A stretch of DNA of 64,000 nucleotides from PALSA-612 sp963791225 (GCA_963791225.1 CAWBRV010000003.1:806001-870000), one strand, 5' to 3'. Shown: positions 8,393 to 16,691, counted from the stretch's first letter. Notes: a model not told the origin generated them from the sequence alone. Made by a program: numbers and translations.

Positions 8393-8406
8393 GCCCGCCC
8401 GCGGGC
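8393..8406 (+). terminator. Short GC hairpin after the channel gene
   Basis: GCCCGC-CC-GCGGGC directly follows the stop at 8391 and is followed by TT. The 2-nt loop means the real stem is one pair shorter. It is immediately followed by a motif A copy. Confidence 0.35.
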
Positions 8407-8407
8407 T

Positions 8408-8424
8408 TCGTCCAATCGGGATGA
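8408..8424. promoter_or_regulatory. Motif A inverted repeat before ppk2
   Basis: TCGTCC-AATCG-GGATGA lies 85 bp upstream of the PPK2 start. Both half-sites fit TCRYCC. Confidence 0.5.
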
Positions 8425-8509
8425 CGTCGGAAATGCCCAGACGGCACAATCTGTCACCGTCCGTTCACACGGACCGCCCAGTTTCGCAACGCCCGGAAAG
8501 GAGCTCTCG

Positions 8510-9565
8510 GTGACCGTCCAGGAGAAGCGAATCGCGGAGTTCGTCAAGGCCCTGAGGGTCGAGCCCGGCTCGAAGGTGACGCTCGCAAAGGACTTCGACC
8601 CCGCATACAAGGCCGACTTCATGACCAAGCAGGACGGAGTCGAGCTGCTCGAGCGCGGCGTCGCGATGCTCGCCGAGTACCAGGCGCGCCTGGCTGCACA
8701 GGACACCTACGGCGTGCTCGTCTGCCTGCAGGCGCTCGACGCCGGCGGCAAGGACGGGACGATTCGCCACGTCATGAGCGGGGTGAACCCGCAGGGTGTG
8801 TCGGTCAACAGCTTCAAGGTGCCCTCCGCCGAGGAGCTGCAGCACGACTTCCTCTGGCGCTACGCGAAGCGTCTCCCCGGCCGCGGCGAGATCGGCATCT
8901 TCAACCGCTCGCACTACGAGGAGGTGCTGGTCGTCCGCGTCCACCCCGAGATCCTCGACCGGCAGCGACTTCCCGCCGAGTCCAAGGGCAAGCACGTCTG
9001 GGCGCGCCGCTACGAGGAGATCAACGGCTGGGAGCGCTACCTCGTCGACAACGGCTTCCGGGTCGTCAAGCTGTTCCTGAACCTGTCGAAGGAGCAGCAG
9101 CGGACGCGGTTCATGAAGCGGCTCGACCTCCCTGAGAAGAACTGGAAGTTCTCCTCGCACGACGTCGCCGAGCGCGAGTACTGGGACGACTACCAGCAGG
9201 CGTTCTCGGAGATGCTCTCGCACACGAGCACCGAATGGGCGCCCTGGTACGTGATTCCGGCCGACCGCAAGTGGTTCGCCCGCATCGCGGCTGCGGCGGT
9301 GATCGCGCACACCCTGATCGAGCTCGACCCGCGCTATCCCGTCGTGACCGACGAGGTACGCGCCGACCTGGCCAAGGTCAAGACCGCACTCGAGGAGCAG
9401 GCACCGGAGGGCGCCGCGGCCGATCCGTTCGAGGAAGAGCAGGAGCGCAAGGCGCACCCGAAGGCGCACAAGAAGGGCAAGCACAAGCACGCGCACACGG
9501 CCGAGTCGGCGGCGGAGCCCGAGCCGGTCGCGACGGCCTCCGACGACGGAAAGACGTCGGAGTGA
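8510..9565 (+). CDS. ppk2: Polyphosphate kinase 2 family protein (polyphosphate:nucleotide phosphotransferase)
   Basis: 351 residues, cytoplasmic. PPK2 enzymes transfer phosphate between polyphosphate and nucleotides. The P-loop-like Walker A is LDAGGKDGT (76-84), followed by the family's HVMSGVNPQGV, the F(L)WR and IGIFNRSHYEEVLVVRV segments, the lid arginines and KNWKFSSHD. The core is about 290 residues, as usual, followed by a tail of about 60 rich in Lys, His and Glu (KAHPKAHKKGKHKHAH), which could bind polyphosphate or metal. The GTG at 8510 is chosen because GGAAAGGAG lies 7 nt before it. The stop overlaps the ATPase start (GTGA), so the two are translationally coupled. Class I versus III specificity cannot be decided by eye. 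Confidence 0.9.
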   Translation: MTVQEKRIAEFVKALRVEPGSKVTLAKDFDPAYKADFMTKQDGVELLERGVAMLAEYQARLAAQDTYGVLVCLQALDAGGKDGTIRHVMSGVNPQGVSVNSFKVPSAEELQHDFLWRYAKRLPGRGEIGIFNRSHYEEVLVVRVHPEILDRQRLPAESKGKHVWARRYEEINGWERYLVDNGFRVVKLFLNLSKEQQRTRFMKRLDLPEKNWKFSSHDVAEREYWDDYQQAFSEMLSHTSTEWAPWYVIPADRKWFARIAAAAVIAHTLIELDPRYPVVTDEVRADLAKVKTALEEQAPEGAAADPFEEEQERKAHPKAHKKGKHKHAHTAESAAEPEPVATASDDGKTSE

Positions 9566-12315
9566 CCGCCGTCGCCGAGCCGGCCGAACCAGCGACCGGC
9601 GCCGAGCGCTGGTACGCGCTCGACAGAAAGGACGTCGCCGCCAAGCTGGGCGTCGACCCCGACCAGGGCCTCTCGGCGGCGGCTGCTGCGGAGGCGCTCG
9701 GCCGCGACGGCCCGAACGCGCTGCCGACGGAGCAGCCGAGGCCCGGCTGGCGCCGCTTCCTCGACGAGTACCGCGCGTACATGCAGCTGATCCTCGTCGG
9801 CGCGTCGATAGTCTCGCTGGCGATCAAGGAGTGGTCGACGGCGGTCGTGCTTGCTCTGATCACGGTGCTCAACGCGGTCGTCGGGCTGCGTCAGGCGGGC
9901 AAGGCCGAGAGTGCGATGAACGCGCTGAAGTCGATGATGGAGGCGACGGCGCGGGTACGGCGCGACGGCGTCGAGGCCGTGATCCCGGCCGAGCAGCTCG
10001 TGGTCGGCGACGTCGTCCTGATCTCGGCCGGAGACGAGGTGCCGGCGGACGGCCGGATCGTCTCGGCGACCTCGTTGCAGATCGACGAATCGGCGTTGAC
10101 CGGCGAGAGCGTCCCGGCGCAGAAGGACGCGGAGACGCTGTCCGGCGACGAGCTCGGCTCGGGTGACCAGACGAACATGGCGTTCATGCACACGCCGGTC
10201 ACGCACGGCAGCGGCGTCGTGATCGTGACGGGGACGGGCAGCAACACCGAGGTCGGAAAGATCGCCCACATGCTCTCGGCGACGACGGTCGAGGAGACGC
10301 CGCTCACGAAGCAGATGAACACGCTGACGCTGTACATCGTCGCGGCGGCCGGCCTGACGATGATCATCATGTTCGCGCTCGGGCTCAGCCGCGGGCTGGC
10401 TTGGACGACGCTCTTCAACACCGCCGTCGCGCTCGCGATCGCGGCGATTCCGCTGGCGCTGCCGATGGTCGTCCAGGTCGTCCTCTCGCTCGGGAGCGTC
10501 GAGCTCGCGAAGCAGAAGGCGATCGTGAAGGACCTGCCCTCCGTGGAGACGCTCGGCTTCACCTCGGCGATCAACTCGGACAAGACGGGGACGCTGACGA
10601 TGAACCAGGTAACGGTCGTCGAGGTGCTGGACGCGACCGACCGCTTCTCCGTCTCCGGCAGCGGCTACAGCCTGGACGGCCAGGTGCAGCACGCCGCCGG
10701 CAGCTCGGACACGCTCGACACCGCGATCCTCCCGTACGTCGTCGCGAACGACGCGAAGCTCGTCGACGGCAAGGTCGTCGGCGACCCGACCGAGGGCGCG
10801 CTGCTCGTGCTCGCGCACAAGGCCGGGCTGGACATCGACGCCACCCGCGAGCGGCTGCCGCGCCTGGCAACGCTGCCGTTCGACCCGACCTACAAGCTCA
10901 TGGCCGCCTTCTGCCAGACGAAGGACGACTCGGGGAAGGACGTGGTTCGCTGCTTCGTCAAGGGAGCGGCACCGGCCGTGATGAGCCACGCGTCGACGGC
11001 GCGCTCGAACGGCACGAGCATCCGCTGGGACGCCGACCTCCAGAAGCGGGCCGACGAGAACGTCGGGCGCATGGGCGAGGAGGGCCTCCGTGTGATGGCG
11101 GCGGCGTACCTGGATCTCGAGCCGTCGGCATTCGATCCGCAAGGCGACCTGCTCGGGTACGTCAAGGACGTCGAGATGGCGAGCATCGTTGCGATGGTCG
11201 ACCCGCCGCGAGAGGAGTCGAAGGCCGCGGTCGCCGACGCCCAGGCCGCGCACATCCGCGTGCGCATGGTCACGGGCGACGACGTCGTCACCGGGGCCGC
11301 GATCGCGAAGCAGCTCGGCATCCCCGGGGAGGCGATCCTCGGCGCCGACTTCGCCGCGCTCTCCGAGCGCGACCGCCTGTACCGGATCGACGACATCGGC
11401 GTGGTCGGCCGCGTCGCGCCCGAGCACAAGGTGCTGCTCGCGGAGACGCTGAAGAAGAAGGGCGACGTCGTCGCGATGACGGGTGACGGCGTCAACGACG
11501 CGCCGGCGATCAAGGCCGCCGACATCGGCATCGCCATGGGCAGCGGCACCGAGGTGGCCAAGAACGCGGGCCGCATGATCCTCTCCGACGACAACTTCGC
11601 CACGATCGTCTACGCGGTCGAGCAGGGCCGGAAGCTCTACGACAACCTCAACAAGTACATCCGTTTCGTCCTGCTCGAGCTGATCGCGTTCGTGGTCACC
11701 TTCCTCGGGGCGACGCTGTTCAACATCCTTGCCGGCCAGCCGTTCACGCCCTCACAGATCCTCTGGATCAACTTCCTCGTCAACGCCCCGTTCGGCATCG
11801 CGCTGGGCTTCGACCAGGAGTCACCCGGCCTGATGGCACGCCGGCCGCGGCCGCGCGGAGACTCGATCCTGACGCTCGGAGTGAAGCTCACCTGCGGCCT
11901 CGGCGGCGCGTTCGTCGCCGTCGCCAACCTGCTCCTGATCGAGATCGGGAAGCACCACTACGGCAGCGCCGAGCTCGGCCAGTCGATCGCGCTCGTCGGC
12001 TTTACGCTGATGCTCGTGGTCGCTGCGTTCGAGTGCCGCAGCGAGACCGGGTCGGTGTTCACGATGGACACCTTCAACAGCCGGCGCATGAACATGATCG
12101 CGGGCGCGGAGATCGTCGGCGCCTTCCTGGTCACGCAGGCCGACTTCATGAACCGCTTGCTCGGCACGACGCAACTGACTGCGCAACAGTGGGGGCTGGC
12201 GCTGCTCTCGGCGCTCCTCCTGCTCGGTGTGTGGGAGCTCGCGAAGTGGTACGCGCGCAGCAGGGCCGTCGCCCCGGAATCGGGGGACACGGCACCTGCG
12301 AACGCGTCGGGCTAG
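9562..12315 (+). CDS. P2/P3-like cation-transporting P-type ATPase
   Basis: 917 residues, inner membrane. It has the N-terminal cation-ATPase domain, the actuator with LTGES, phosphorylation motif SDKTGTLT (Asp near 340), nucleotide-domain KGA and a HAD hinge MTGDGVNDAPAIKAADIGIAMG (near 640), with about ten membrane helices. Overall it is closest to the SERCA-like family. The ion-site residues differ: helix 4 reads IPLALP where Ca2+ pumps have PEGLP, and helix 6 reads NFLVNAPFG where they have NLVTDGLPA. Helix 4 therefore looks more like the PVALP of P3A proton pumps. The ion is thus unknown; proton export is a fair guess. It is coupled to ppk2 by a GTGA overlap and converges with the DUF5661 gene, overlapping by 4 nt. 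Confidence 0.88.
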   Translation: MTAVAEPAEPATGAERWYALDRKDVAAKLGVDPDQGLSAAAAAEALGRDGPNALPTEQPRPGWRRFLDEYRAYMQLILVGASIVSLAIKEWSTAVVLALITVLNAVVGLRQAGKAESAMNALKSMMEATARVRRDGVEAVIPAEQLVVGDVVLISAGDEVPADGRIVSATSLQIDESALTGESVPAQKDAETLSGDELGSGDQTNMAFMHTPVTHGSGVVIVTGTGSNTEVGKIAHMLSATTVEETPLTKQMNTLTLYIVAAAGLTMIIMFALGLSRGLAWTTLFNTAVALAIAAIPLALPMVVQVVLSLGSVELAKQKAIVKDLPSVETLGFTSAINSDKTGTLTMNQVTVVEVLDATDRFSVSGSGYSLDGQVQHAAGSSDTLDTAILPYVVANDAKLVDGKVVGDPTEGALLVLAHKAGLDIDATRERLPRLATLPFDPTYKLMAAFCQTKDDSGKDVVRCFVKGAAPAVMSHASTARSNGTSIRWDADLQKRADENVGRMGEEGLRVMAAAYLDLEPSAFDPQGDLLGYVKDVEMASIVAMVDPPREESKAAVADAQAAHIRVRMVTGDDVVTGAAIAKQLGIPGEAILGADFAALSERDRLYRIDDIGVVGRVAPEHKVLLAETLKKKGDVVAMTGDGVNDAPAIKAADIGIAMGSGTEVAKNAGRMILSDDNFATIVYAVEQGRKLYDNLNKYIRFVLLELIAFVVTFLGATLFNILAGQPFTPSQILWINFLVNAPFGIALGFDQESPGLMARRPRPRGDSILTLGVKLTCGLGGAFVAVANLLLIEIGKHHYGSAELGQSIALVGFTLMLVVAAFECRSETGSVFTMDTFNSRRMNMIAGAEIVGAFLVTQADFMNRLLGTTQLTAQQWGLALLSALLLLGVWELAKWYARSRAVAPESGDTAPANASG

Positions 12316-12584
12316 CTCCAGTGCAGCCGCGCCGCCTCTTCCATCTGCTCGAGCCGGGTGTAGTAGTCCGGGAACTCGTGCAGGTGGGCGAGTGCGATCT
12401 TGGCGGTGACGTGCGCGTCGTCGTCGGTGACGTTGGTACGGAGGTCACGGGCACCGTGCTCGAGCTCGACGTTCATCCCACGGCGGAACTGATCGACGTC
12501 GAAGGGAGAGGTCGACCAGTCGATGCCGATCTCCTCCCCGAACTGCCGCGCCTCCATCTCGCTGAACTCTGTGCGAGCGGTCAT
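12312..12584 (-). CDS. DUF5661 family protein
   Basis: 90 residues, soluble, with no known activity. It shows the DUF5661 pattern: an acidic N-terminus, GEEIGIDW, then FDVDQFRRGMNVELEHG, then KIALAHLHEFPDYYTRLEQME at the C-terminus. The conserved Glu/His residues suggest a small helical, possibly metal-binding, protein. The ATG at 12584 is preceded by GGAGG, which decides the start over the longer open frame. Its last codons overlap the end of the convergent ATPase gene. Confidence 0.8.
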   Translation of the reverse strand: MTARTEFSEMEARQFGEEIGIDWSTSPFDVDQFRRGMNVELEHGARDLRTNVTDDDAHVTAKIALAHLHEFPDYYTRLEQMEEAARLHWS

Positions 12585-12618
12585 GCCTCCATGCTCGTGC
12601 ACGAGGCGATTCCGTGCA

Positions 12619-12635
12619 TCATCCGATGAGCACGA
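12619..12635. promoter_or_regulatory. Degenerate motif A copy between DUF5661 and RDD genes
   Basis: TCATCC-GATGA-GCACGA has a right arm that differs from the consensus at one position (GCACGA for GGACGA). It lies 35 bp upstream of the DUF5661 start and only 8 bp before the RDD start, so DUF5661 is the likelier target. Confidence 0.35.
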
Positions 12636-12642
12636 CACGACG

Positions 12643-13641
12643 ATGAGCGACGAACCCCAAGACACCGGCAGCCCGCCCGGCGAGGCGGAGGACGACTCCG
12701 GTCGCCTCGGCGGGATCCTGGGCAAGGCGGGCGCGGTGACGGGCCGCTTCGCGCTCCGCCCGGCCCGCGCCGTCGCACGCCAGGGGCGCGACGCCCTGAC
12801 GGACGAGGCCGAGCGCGCGATCGACGGCGTCATGGCGGGGCCGCTCCCGGAGGCGGTGGGGCGCTCGATCGTCGAGCACCGCGTCGTCGAGCGGGTCGTC
12901 GCGGAGGCGCTCGAGGCGAAGGCTGCCGAAGACGGCCCGCCGTTCGACGAGGCACAGCTCGACGAGCTCGCGAAGAGGCTGTTCCCGCCGCTTCAGCGGG
13001 CGCTGACGAGCGCCCTCGAGAGCCCGCAGACGAAGGAGCTAGTCGACAGCGTCGTGCAGAGCGAGGCGTTCCGCGGAGCGCTCAAGAACGTGCTCTCGAG
13101 CCCGGAGGTGCGCGCCGCGCTCATGCAGCAGACGACCTCCTTCGGCGGAGAGATCGCAGCCGCGGTCCGCCAGCGCGCGCAGAAGACGGACGACTCGCTC
13201 GCCGTCCGCCGAGGGCAGGAGCCCGGCCGCTACGGCGGCCTCGCCACGCGCGGCATCGCGCTCGTGATCGACATCCTGCTCGCGCATCTCGTCTTCCTTC
13301 TCACCGGCGCGATGATCGGCCTCGTCGCCTCCATGATCGGGACGCTGCGGCCCGCGTGGCTCGTCGGGGCGATTGCGGCGGTCGGCTGGTCGCTCGTCCT
13401 GATCGCGTACTTCGTCCTCTTCTGGAGCACGGCCGGACAGACGCCGGGCATGCGGCTCCTCCGGCTGCGGGTCGTGCGCGGCGACGGCGCGCCGTCCGTG
13501 TGGCGTTCCTTCGTGCGGCTCGTCGGCCTCGCGCTCGCGATCATCCCGTGCTTCGCCGGGTTCGTCCCCGTGCTCTTCGACGGCCGTCGCCGCGCGCTGC
13601 AGGACTACATGGCGGGCACGGTCGTCGTCTACGATCCCTAG
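12643..13641 (+). CDS. RDD family membrane protein with helical N-terminal region
   Basis: 332 residues. Residues 1-190 are soluble, charged and helical, with no recognised domain. The C-terminal 130 form an RDD domain: RYGGLATRGIALVIDILL (Arg-x-x-A/G-x-x-I-D), a second helix, then the GQTPGMRLLRLRVV loop and a last helix. RDD proteins are often membrane transport or modulator proteins; some act as Na+(Li+)/H+ antiporters. Start ATG at 12643 (MSDEPQDTG). It lies between motif A copies and next to other envelope-stress genes. Substrate unknown. Confidence 0.82.
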   Translation: MSDEPQDTGSPPGEAEDDSGRLGGILGKAGAVTGRFALRPARAVARQGRDALTDEAERAIDGVMAGPLPEAVGRSIVEHRVVERVVAEALEAKAAEDGPPFDEAQLDELAKRLFPPLQRALTSALESPQTKELVDSVVQSEAFRGALKNVLSSPEVRAALMQQTTSFGGEIAAAVRQRAQKTDDSLAVRRGQEPGRYGGLATRGIALVIDILLAHLVFLLTGAMIGLVASMIGTLRPAWLVGAIAAVGWSLVLIAYFVLFWSTAGQTPGMRLLRLRVVRGDGAPSVWRSFVRLVGLALAIIPCFAGFVPVLFDGRRRALQDYMAGTVVVYDP

Positions 13642-13668
13642 CAGGCCGTTCGGGCCGCTCGTCCCCGC

Positions 13669-13685
13669 TCATCCACTTCGGACGA
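13669..13685. promoter_or_regulatory. Motif A inverted repeat before DUF6325 gene
   Basis: TCATCC-ACTTC-GGACGA lies 71 bp upstream of the ATG at 13756. Both half-sites fit TCRYCC. Confidence 0.5.
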
Positions 13686-13755
13686 TGCCGCGCAGAGCGG
13701 GCTGATGGATCGTTGAGCAAACGGCCGGGAAACGAACGAGACCGAAGGAGAGAGC

Positions 13756-14304
13756 ATGGCAATTGGACCTGTTCAGCTCATCGTCCTGGGCTTCGCGCAG
13801 CCGGAGTTCCACGGCGAGATCATCGCGGAGCTCGAGAAGCTGCGCGACAGCGACATGGTGCGCGTGATCGACGCGCTCGCCGTCCACAAGGACGCGGACG
13901 GCAACATCGAGGTCGCCCACCTCAGCAACCTGAGCCAGGAAGAGGCGATCGAGCTCGGCAGCAAGGTCGGCGCGCTCGTCGGCCTCGGCATCGACGGCGA
14001 GGAAGGCATGGAGCTCGGCGCGGAGGCCGGCGCGGAGGCCGCAGCAGACGGCGGCGTCGAGGTGTTCGACGAGGAAGAGGCCTGGGACGTCATCGACGAG
14101 ATCCCGAACGACTCCGCGGCGGCGCTGATCCTGGTCGAGCACCACTGGGCCGTTCCGCTCCGCGACGCGATCGCCCGGGCGAACGGCTTCCGCATCGCCG
14201 ACGCCTTCATCAGCCCGATCGACCTCGTCGCCGTCGGTCTGATGGCCGCTGACGAGGCGGAGAAGCACGAGGCGGTATCGCAGGGCCAGGCCGTCGCGAC
14301 CTAG
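13756..14304 (+). CDS. DUF6325/DUF1269-like protein
   Basis: 182 residues. The opening IGPVQLIVLGFAQPEFHGEI followed by ALAVHKDADGNIEV is the hallmark of the DUF1269/DUF6325 group: a GP-V-x-L-x-V-x-GF strand, a helix, then a D-x-x-V-V-x-K-D-x-x-G hairpin. A Gly/Ala/Glu-rich middle (GIDGEEGMELGAEAGAEAA) replaces the glycine-zipper membrane hairpin seen in many homologues, so this copy is probably soluble. Function unknown; homologues sit in stress operons. RBS GAAGGAGAGAGC precedes the ATG. It forms a short unit with the 19-residue peptide downstream. Confidence 0.78.
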   Translation: MAIGPVQLIVLGFAQPEFHGEIIAELEKLRDSDMVRVIDALAVHKDADGNIEVAHLSNLSQEEAIELGSKVGALVGLGIDGEEGMELGAEAGAEAAADGGVEVFDEEEAWDVIDEIPNDSAAALILVEHHWAVPLRDAIARANGFRIADAFISPIDLVAVGLMAADEAEKHEAVSQGQAVAT

Positions 14305-14348
14305 AGGCAGCAGACCCGAGCCAACCACGAGCACAAGGAAGGATCCAG

Positions 14349-14408
14349 ATGTTCGGAGCACGCAGAGTCGCCCGCCGCACCGCGCGCCGTACCTCCAGGC
14401 GCCGCTAG
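14349..14408 (+). CDS. 19-residue arginine-rich peptide
   Basis: An ATG with a good ribosome site (AAGGAAGGATCCAG) opens a 19-codon frame, MFGARRVARRTARRTSRRR, nearly half arginine, ending 16 nt before a strong terminator. Short MFG(R)RR-starting proteins follow DUF1269/SHOCT genes in other actinobacteria; this one looks like the basic N-terminus alone. It could bind nucleic acid or membrane, or be a decayed gene. Confidence 0.45.
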   Translation: MFGARRVARRTARRTSRRR

Positions 14409-14424
14409 CAGGCAGGAGAGAGAC

Positions 14425-14476
14425 CAGACCCCCGCCCTCGCCGGGCAGCAAGGCCTCCGGCGCGGGCGGGGGTCTG
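14425..14476 (+). terminator. 13-bp GC-rich hairpin terminator
   Basis: CAGACCCCCGCCC (14425-14437) pairs perfectly with GGGCGGGGGTCTG (14464-14476) across a 26-nt apical region that can itself fold. It ends the DUF6325/peptide unit. Confidence 0.75.
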
Positions 14477-14559
14477 TGCGTTCAGGCCCTTTCGAGCGGC
14501 GGCCAAAACACCTACTGCGCGTCCGGTCTTTCCCTGATCCCGCCAGAACGGGGCGCGTC

Positions 14560-14571
14560 TACCCTGGCGGT
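14560..14571 (+). promoter_or_regulatory. Leaderless -10 element of response regulator gene
   Basis: TACCCT followed by 6 nt and then ATG at 14572. With no Shine-Dalgarno, this TANNNT-N6-start layout suggests transcription begins at the start codon. Confidence 0.5.
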
Positions 14572-15234
14572 ATGAAGCTCCTCATCGTCGAGGACGAGGA
14601 CGCAATCGCGGCACCGCTCGCCGAGGGCCTGCGGCGGGAAGGCTTCGAGGTGGAGCGCGTCGCGACCGGAAAGGAGGCGCTCGAGGCGGCCGAGCCGGAC
14701 CTCGTCCTGCTCGACGTAGGCCTCCCGGACACCGACGGATTCAGCGTCGCACGCGAGCTGCGCAGCCGCTCCGACGTGCCGATCATCATCGTCACGGCGA
14801 AGAGCGAGGAGATCGACCGGGTCGTCGGCCTCGAGCTCGGCGCCGACGACTACATCGTCAAGCCGTTCGGGTTCCGCGAGCTCCTCGCCCGGATCCGAGC
14901 CGTCACGCGCAGGACGAACGAGCGCCCGGCCCCGCGCAGCGCGCGCATCGGCTCGCTCGAACTCGACGTGCGCGGCAGACGCGCCCGCGTGGACGGTCGC
15001 GAGCTCGACCTGACTCCCAAGGAGTTCGACCTGCTGGCGCTCCTCGCACGCGAGCCGGGCACGGTCGTCTCGCGCTCGGAGATCCTGCAGGAGGTGTGGC
15101 AGACGACCTGGTACGGGAGTGCGAAGACGATCGACGTCCACGTCGCCGGGCTGCGCAAGAAGCTCGGTGACCCGGCGTGGATCGAGACCGTCCGCGGCGT
15201 CGGGCTCCGCCTGCACGTGCCCGACGACGGCTAG
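14572..15234 (+). CDS. OmpR/PhoB-type response regulator
   Basis: 220 residues. The receiver domain (1-115) has acidic E-D-E at 7-9, phospho-Asp in LVLLDVGLP, T in IIVTAKSEE and K in YIVKPFGF. A winged-helix effector domain (about 128-218) carries LTPKEFDLLALLAREPG and the recognition helix region KTIDVHVAGLRKKLGD. It partners the histidine kinase that starts 8 nt downstream. The 11-bp-phased TAACC elements at 16.65 and 19.70 kb, both in front of redox-island units, are the best candidates for its targets. Confidence 0.93.
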   Translation: MKLLIVEDEDAIAAPLAEGLRREGFEVERVATGKEALEAAEPDLVLLDVGLPDTDGFSVARELRSRSDVPIIIVTAKSEEIDRVVGLELGADDYIVKPFGFRELLARIRAVTRRTNERPAPRSARIGSLELDVRGRRARVDGRELDLTPKEFDLLALLAREPGTVVSRSEILQEVWQTTWYGSAKTIDVHVAGLRKKLGDPAWIETVRGVGLRLHVPDDG

Positions 15235-15242
15235 CGGTTGCG

Positions 15243-16673
15243 ATGAGCCGGCGACTCCTCGCCAGCTACATCACGCTGACGATCGTCGTGCTCGCAGCGC
15301 TCGAGATCCCGCTCGGGATCCAGTACGGGCGCAGCGAGCAGCGTGACCTGACAAACGGGATCAAGACCGACGCCCTCGTGATGGCCACGCTCGCCGAGGA
15401 TCCTCTCGAGCGTGGCCAGAAGACGCCGTCCGGTCAGCTCGTGCGCGTGGCGCGAAAGTACGCGGGCTCGCCCGGCGGCCGGACAGTCGTCGTCGACAGG
15501 CGGGGCACGTCGATCCTCGACACGGCCGCCGGATCGTCGATCGGGCGCGGCTTCGCGTCGAGGCCGGAGTTCGCGGCCGCGCTCGGCAGCCCGCCGAGGA
15601 TCGCGACGGGGACGCGTCACTCCAACACGCTCGGCACGGATCTGATCTACGTCGCCGTCCCGATCACCTCGTCCAGCGGCAAAGGGCTGGGCGCGCTGCG
15701 GATCACGTACCCGACGTCTGCGCTCGACGCGCGCGTGACCCGGTACTGGCTGCTGCTCGCGGCGATCGGGGGCGTCGTGCTCGCCGCCGCCACGCTGATC
15801 GGGCTCCGCTTCGCGCGCACGCTGACGCGGCCGCTCTCCGCGCTCGAGCATGCAGCGGCCGAGGTCGGAGAAGGTGACCTGACGGCGCGAGCGCCGGAGA
15901 CCGGGCCGCCGGAGGTGCGGGCCGTCGCCGCTCGTTTCAACGAGACCGTGGCGCGGCTCGACGCACTCCTCGACTCGCAGCAGGCGTTCGTCGCCGACGC
16001 GTCGCATCAGCTGCGAACGCCGCTCGCGGCGCTCCGACTGCGGCTCGAGAATCTCGAGCGAGACGTCGAACCTGCGGGTGCGAGCGACCTGGACGCCGCG
16101 CTCGACGAGGTCGAGCGGCTGGCGCGGCTCGTCGACGGCCTGCTCGCGCTCGCCCGCGCGGACGCCGCCGTCCCGGCGGTCGAGCCGGTCGACGTGTGCG
16201 CCGTCGTCGACGGTCGCGTCGGGCACTGGGCTCCGCATGCGGCGGCGCGCGGCGTCGGGCTCGAGGCGAACGTCCCGGCGAGCCTCCGCGCCCTCGCCAC
16301 GCCCGGCGCGCTCGAGCAGGTGCTCGACAACCTGCTCTCGAACGCGATCGCCGTGTCACCGGAAAGCGGAGTGGTCACGGTCGCGGCAAGCGGGGCCGGG
16401 TCGCGGATCGAGCTCCACGTGATCGACCAGGGGCCGGGCATGTCGGCCGACCAGCGCACGCGGGCGTTCGATCGCTTCTGGCGCGCCGGGCCGCCCGGCG
16501 GCGGCACCGGGCTCGGCCTCGCCATCGTCCACCGCCTCGTCACCGCCGACGGCGGGACGGTCGAGCTTCGCGACGCGGCCGGCGGCGGCCTCGACGCCGT
16601 GGTCGAACTCCGCGGCGCGACGACGCCGAATCCGGCGAGACCGAACCCTAACCCTCGCCTGGCCCGGGCTTAA
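15243..16673 (+). CDS. Sensor histidine kinase
   Basis: 476 residues, inner membrane. Membrane helix 1 is at about 8-26, followed by an extracytoplasmic sensor domain of about 140 residues with no Cys or recognised ligand motif, helix 2 at about 165-190, then HAMP (LTRPLSALEHAAAEVGEGDL). The dimerisation box reads ADASHQLRTPLAALR, with the phospho-His followed by Gln where Glu is more common. The N box is NLLSNAIAVSP, the G1 box DQGPGM and the G2 box GGGTGLGLAIV. It follows the response regulator by 8 nt. Its last codons overlap the operator-like element for the next unit. Confidence 0.92.
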   Translation: MSRRLLASYITLTIVVLAALEIPLGIQYGRSEQRDLTNGIKTDALVMATLAEDPLERGQKTPSGQLVRVARKYAGSPGGRTVVVDRRGTSILDTAAGSSIGRGFASRPEFAAALGSPPRIATGTRHSNTLGTDLIYVAVPITSSSGKGLGALRITYPTSALDARVTRYWLLLAAIGGVVLAAATLIGLRFARTLTRPLSALEHAAAEVGEGDLTARAPETGPPEVRAVAARFNETVARLDALLDSQQAFVADASHQLRTPLAALRLRLENLERDVEPAGASDLDAALDEVERLARLVDGLLALARADAAVPAVEPVDVCAVVDGRVGHWAPHAAARGVGLEANVPASLRALATPGALEQVLDNLLSNAIAVSPESGVVTVAASGAGSRIELHVIDQGPGMSADQRTRAFDRFWRAGPPGGGTGLGLAIVHRLVTADGGTVELRDAAGGGLDAVVELRGATTPNPARPNPNPRLARA

Positions 16674-16691
16674 CCGGGCGCCGCCTACCTT
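16641..16691 (+). promoter_or_regulatory. OmpR-type box array and -10 before redox unit 1
   Basis: CCGAACCCTAACC starts an element in which TAACC (16649) recurs at 16671, two 11-bp turns later, with TGGCC between (16660). TACCTT follows exactly 10 nt after TTAACC and fits a -10 box. The same element with the same spacings occurs at 19694-19744. Direct repeats of 11 bp next to the -10 are typical of PhoB/OmpR-class activators. It overlaps the 3' end of the kinase gene. Confidence 0.6.

Noticed and set aside
1430..13685. Motif A as a sigma-factor promoter (-35/-10) instead of an operator
   Set aside because: The arms are palindromic, the distance to starts varies (8-95 bp), and the site lacks a constant second box; an activator or repressor site fits better.
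16196..16651. Long Arg-rich open frames over the kinase genes, on both strands
   Set aside because: Typical shadows of high-GC codon usage, with no RBS and no recognisable fold.
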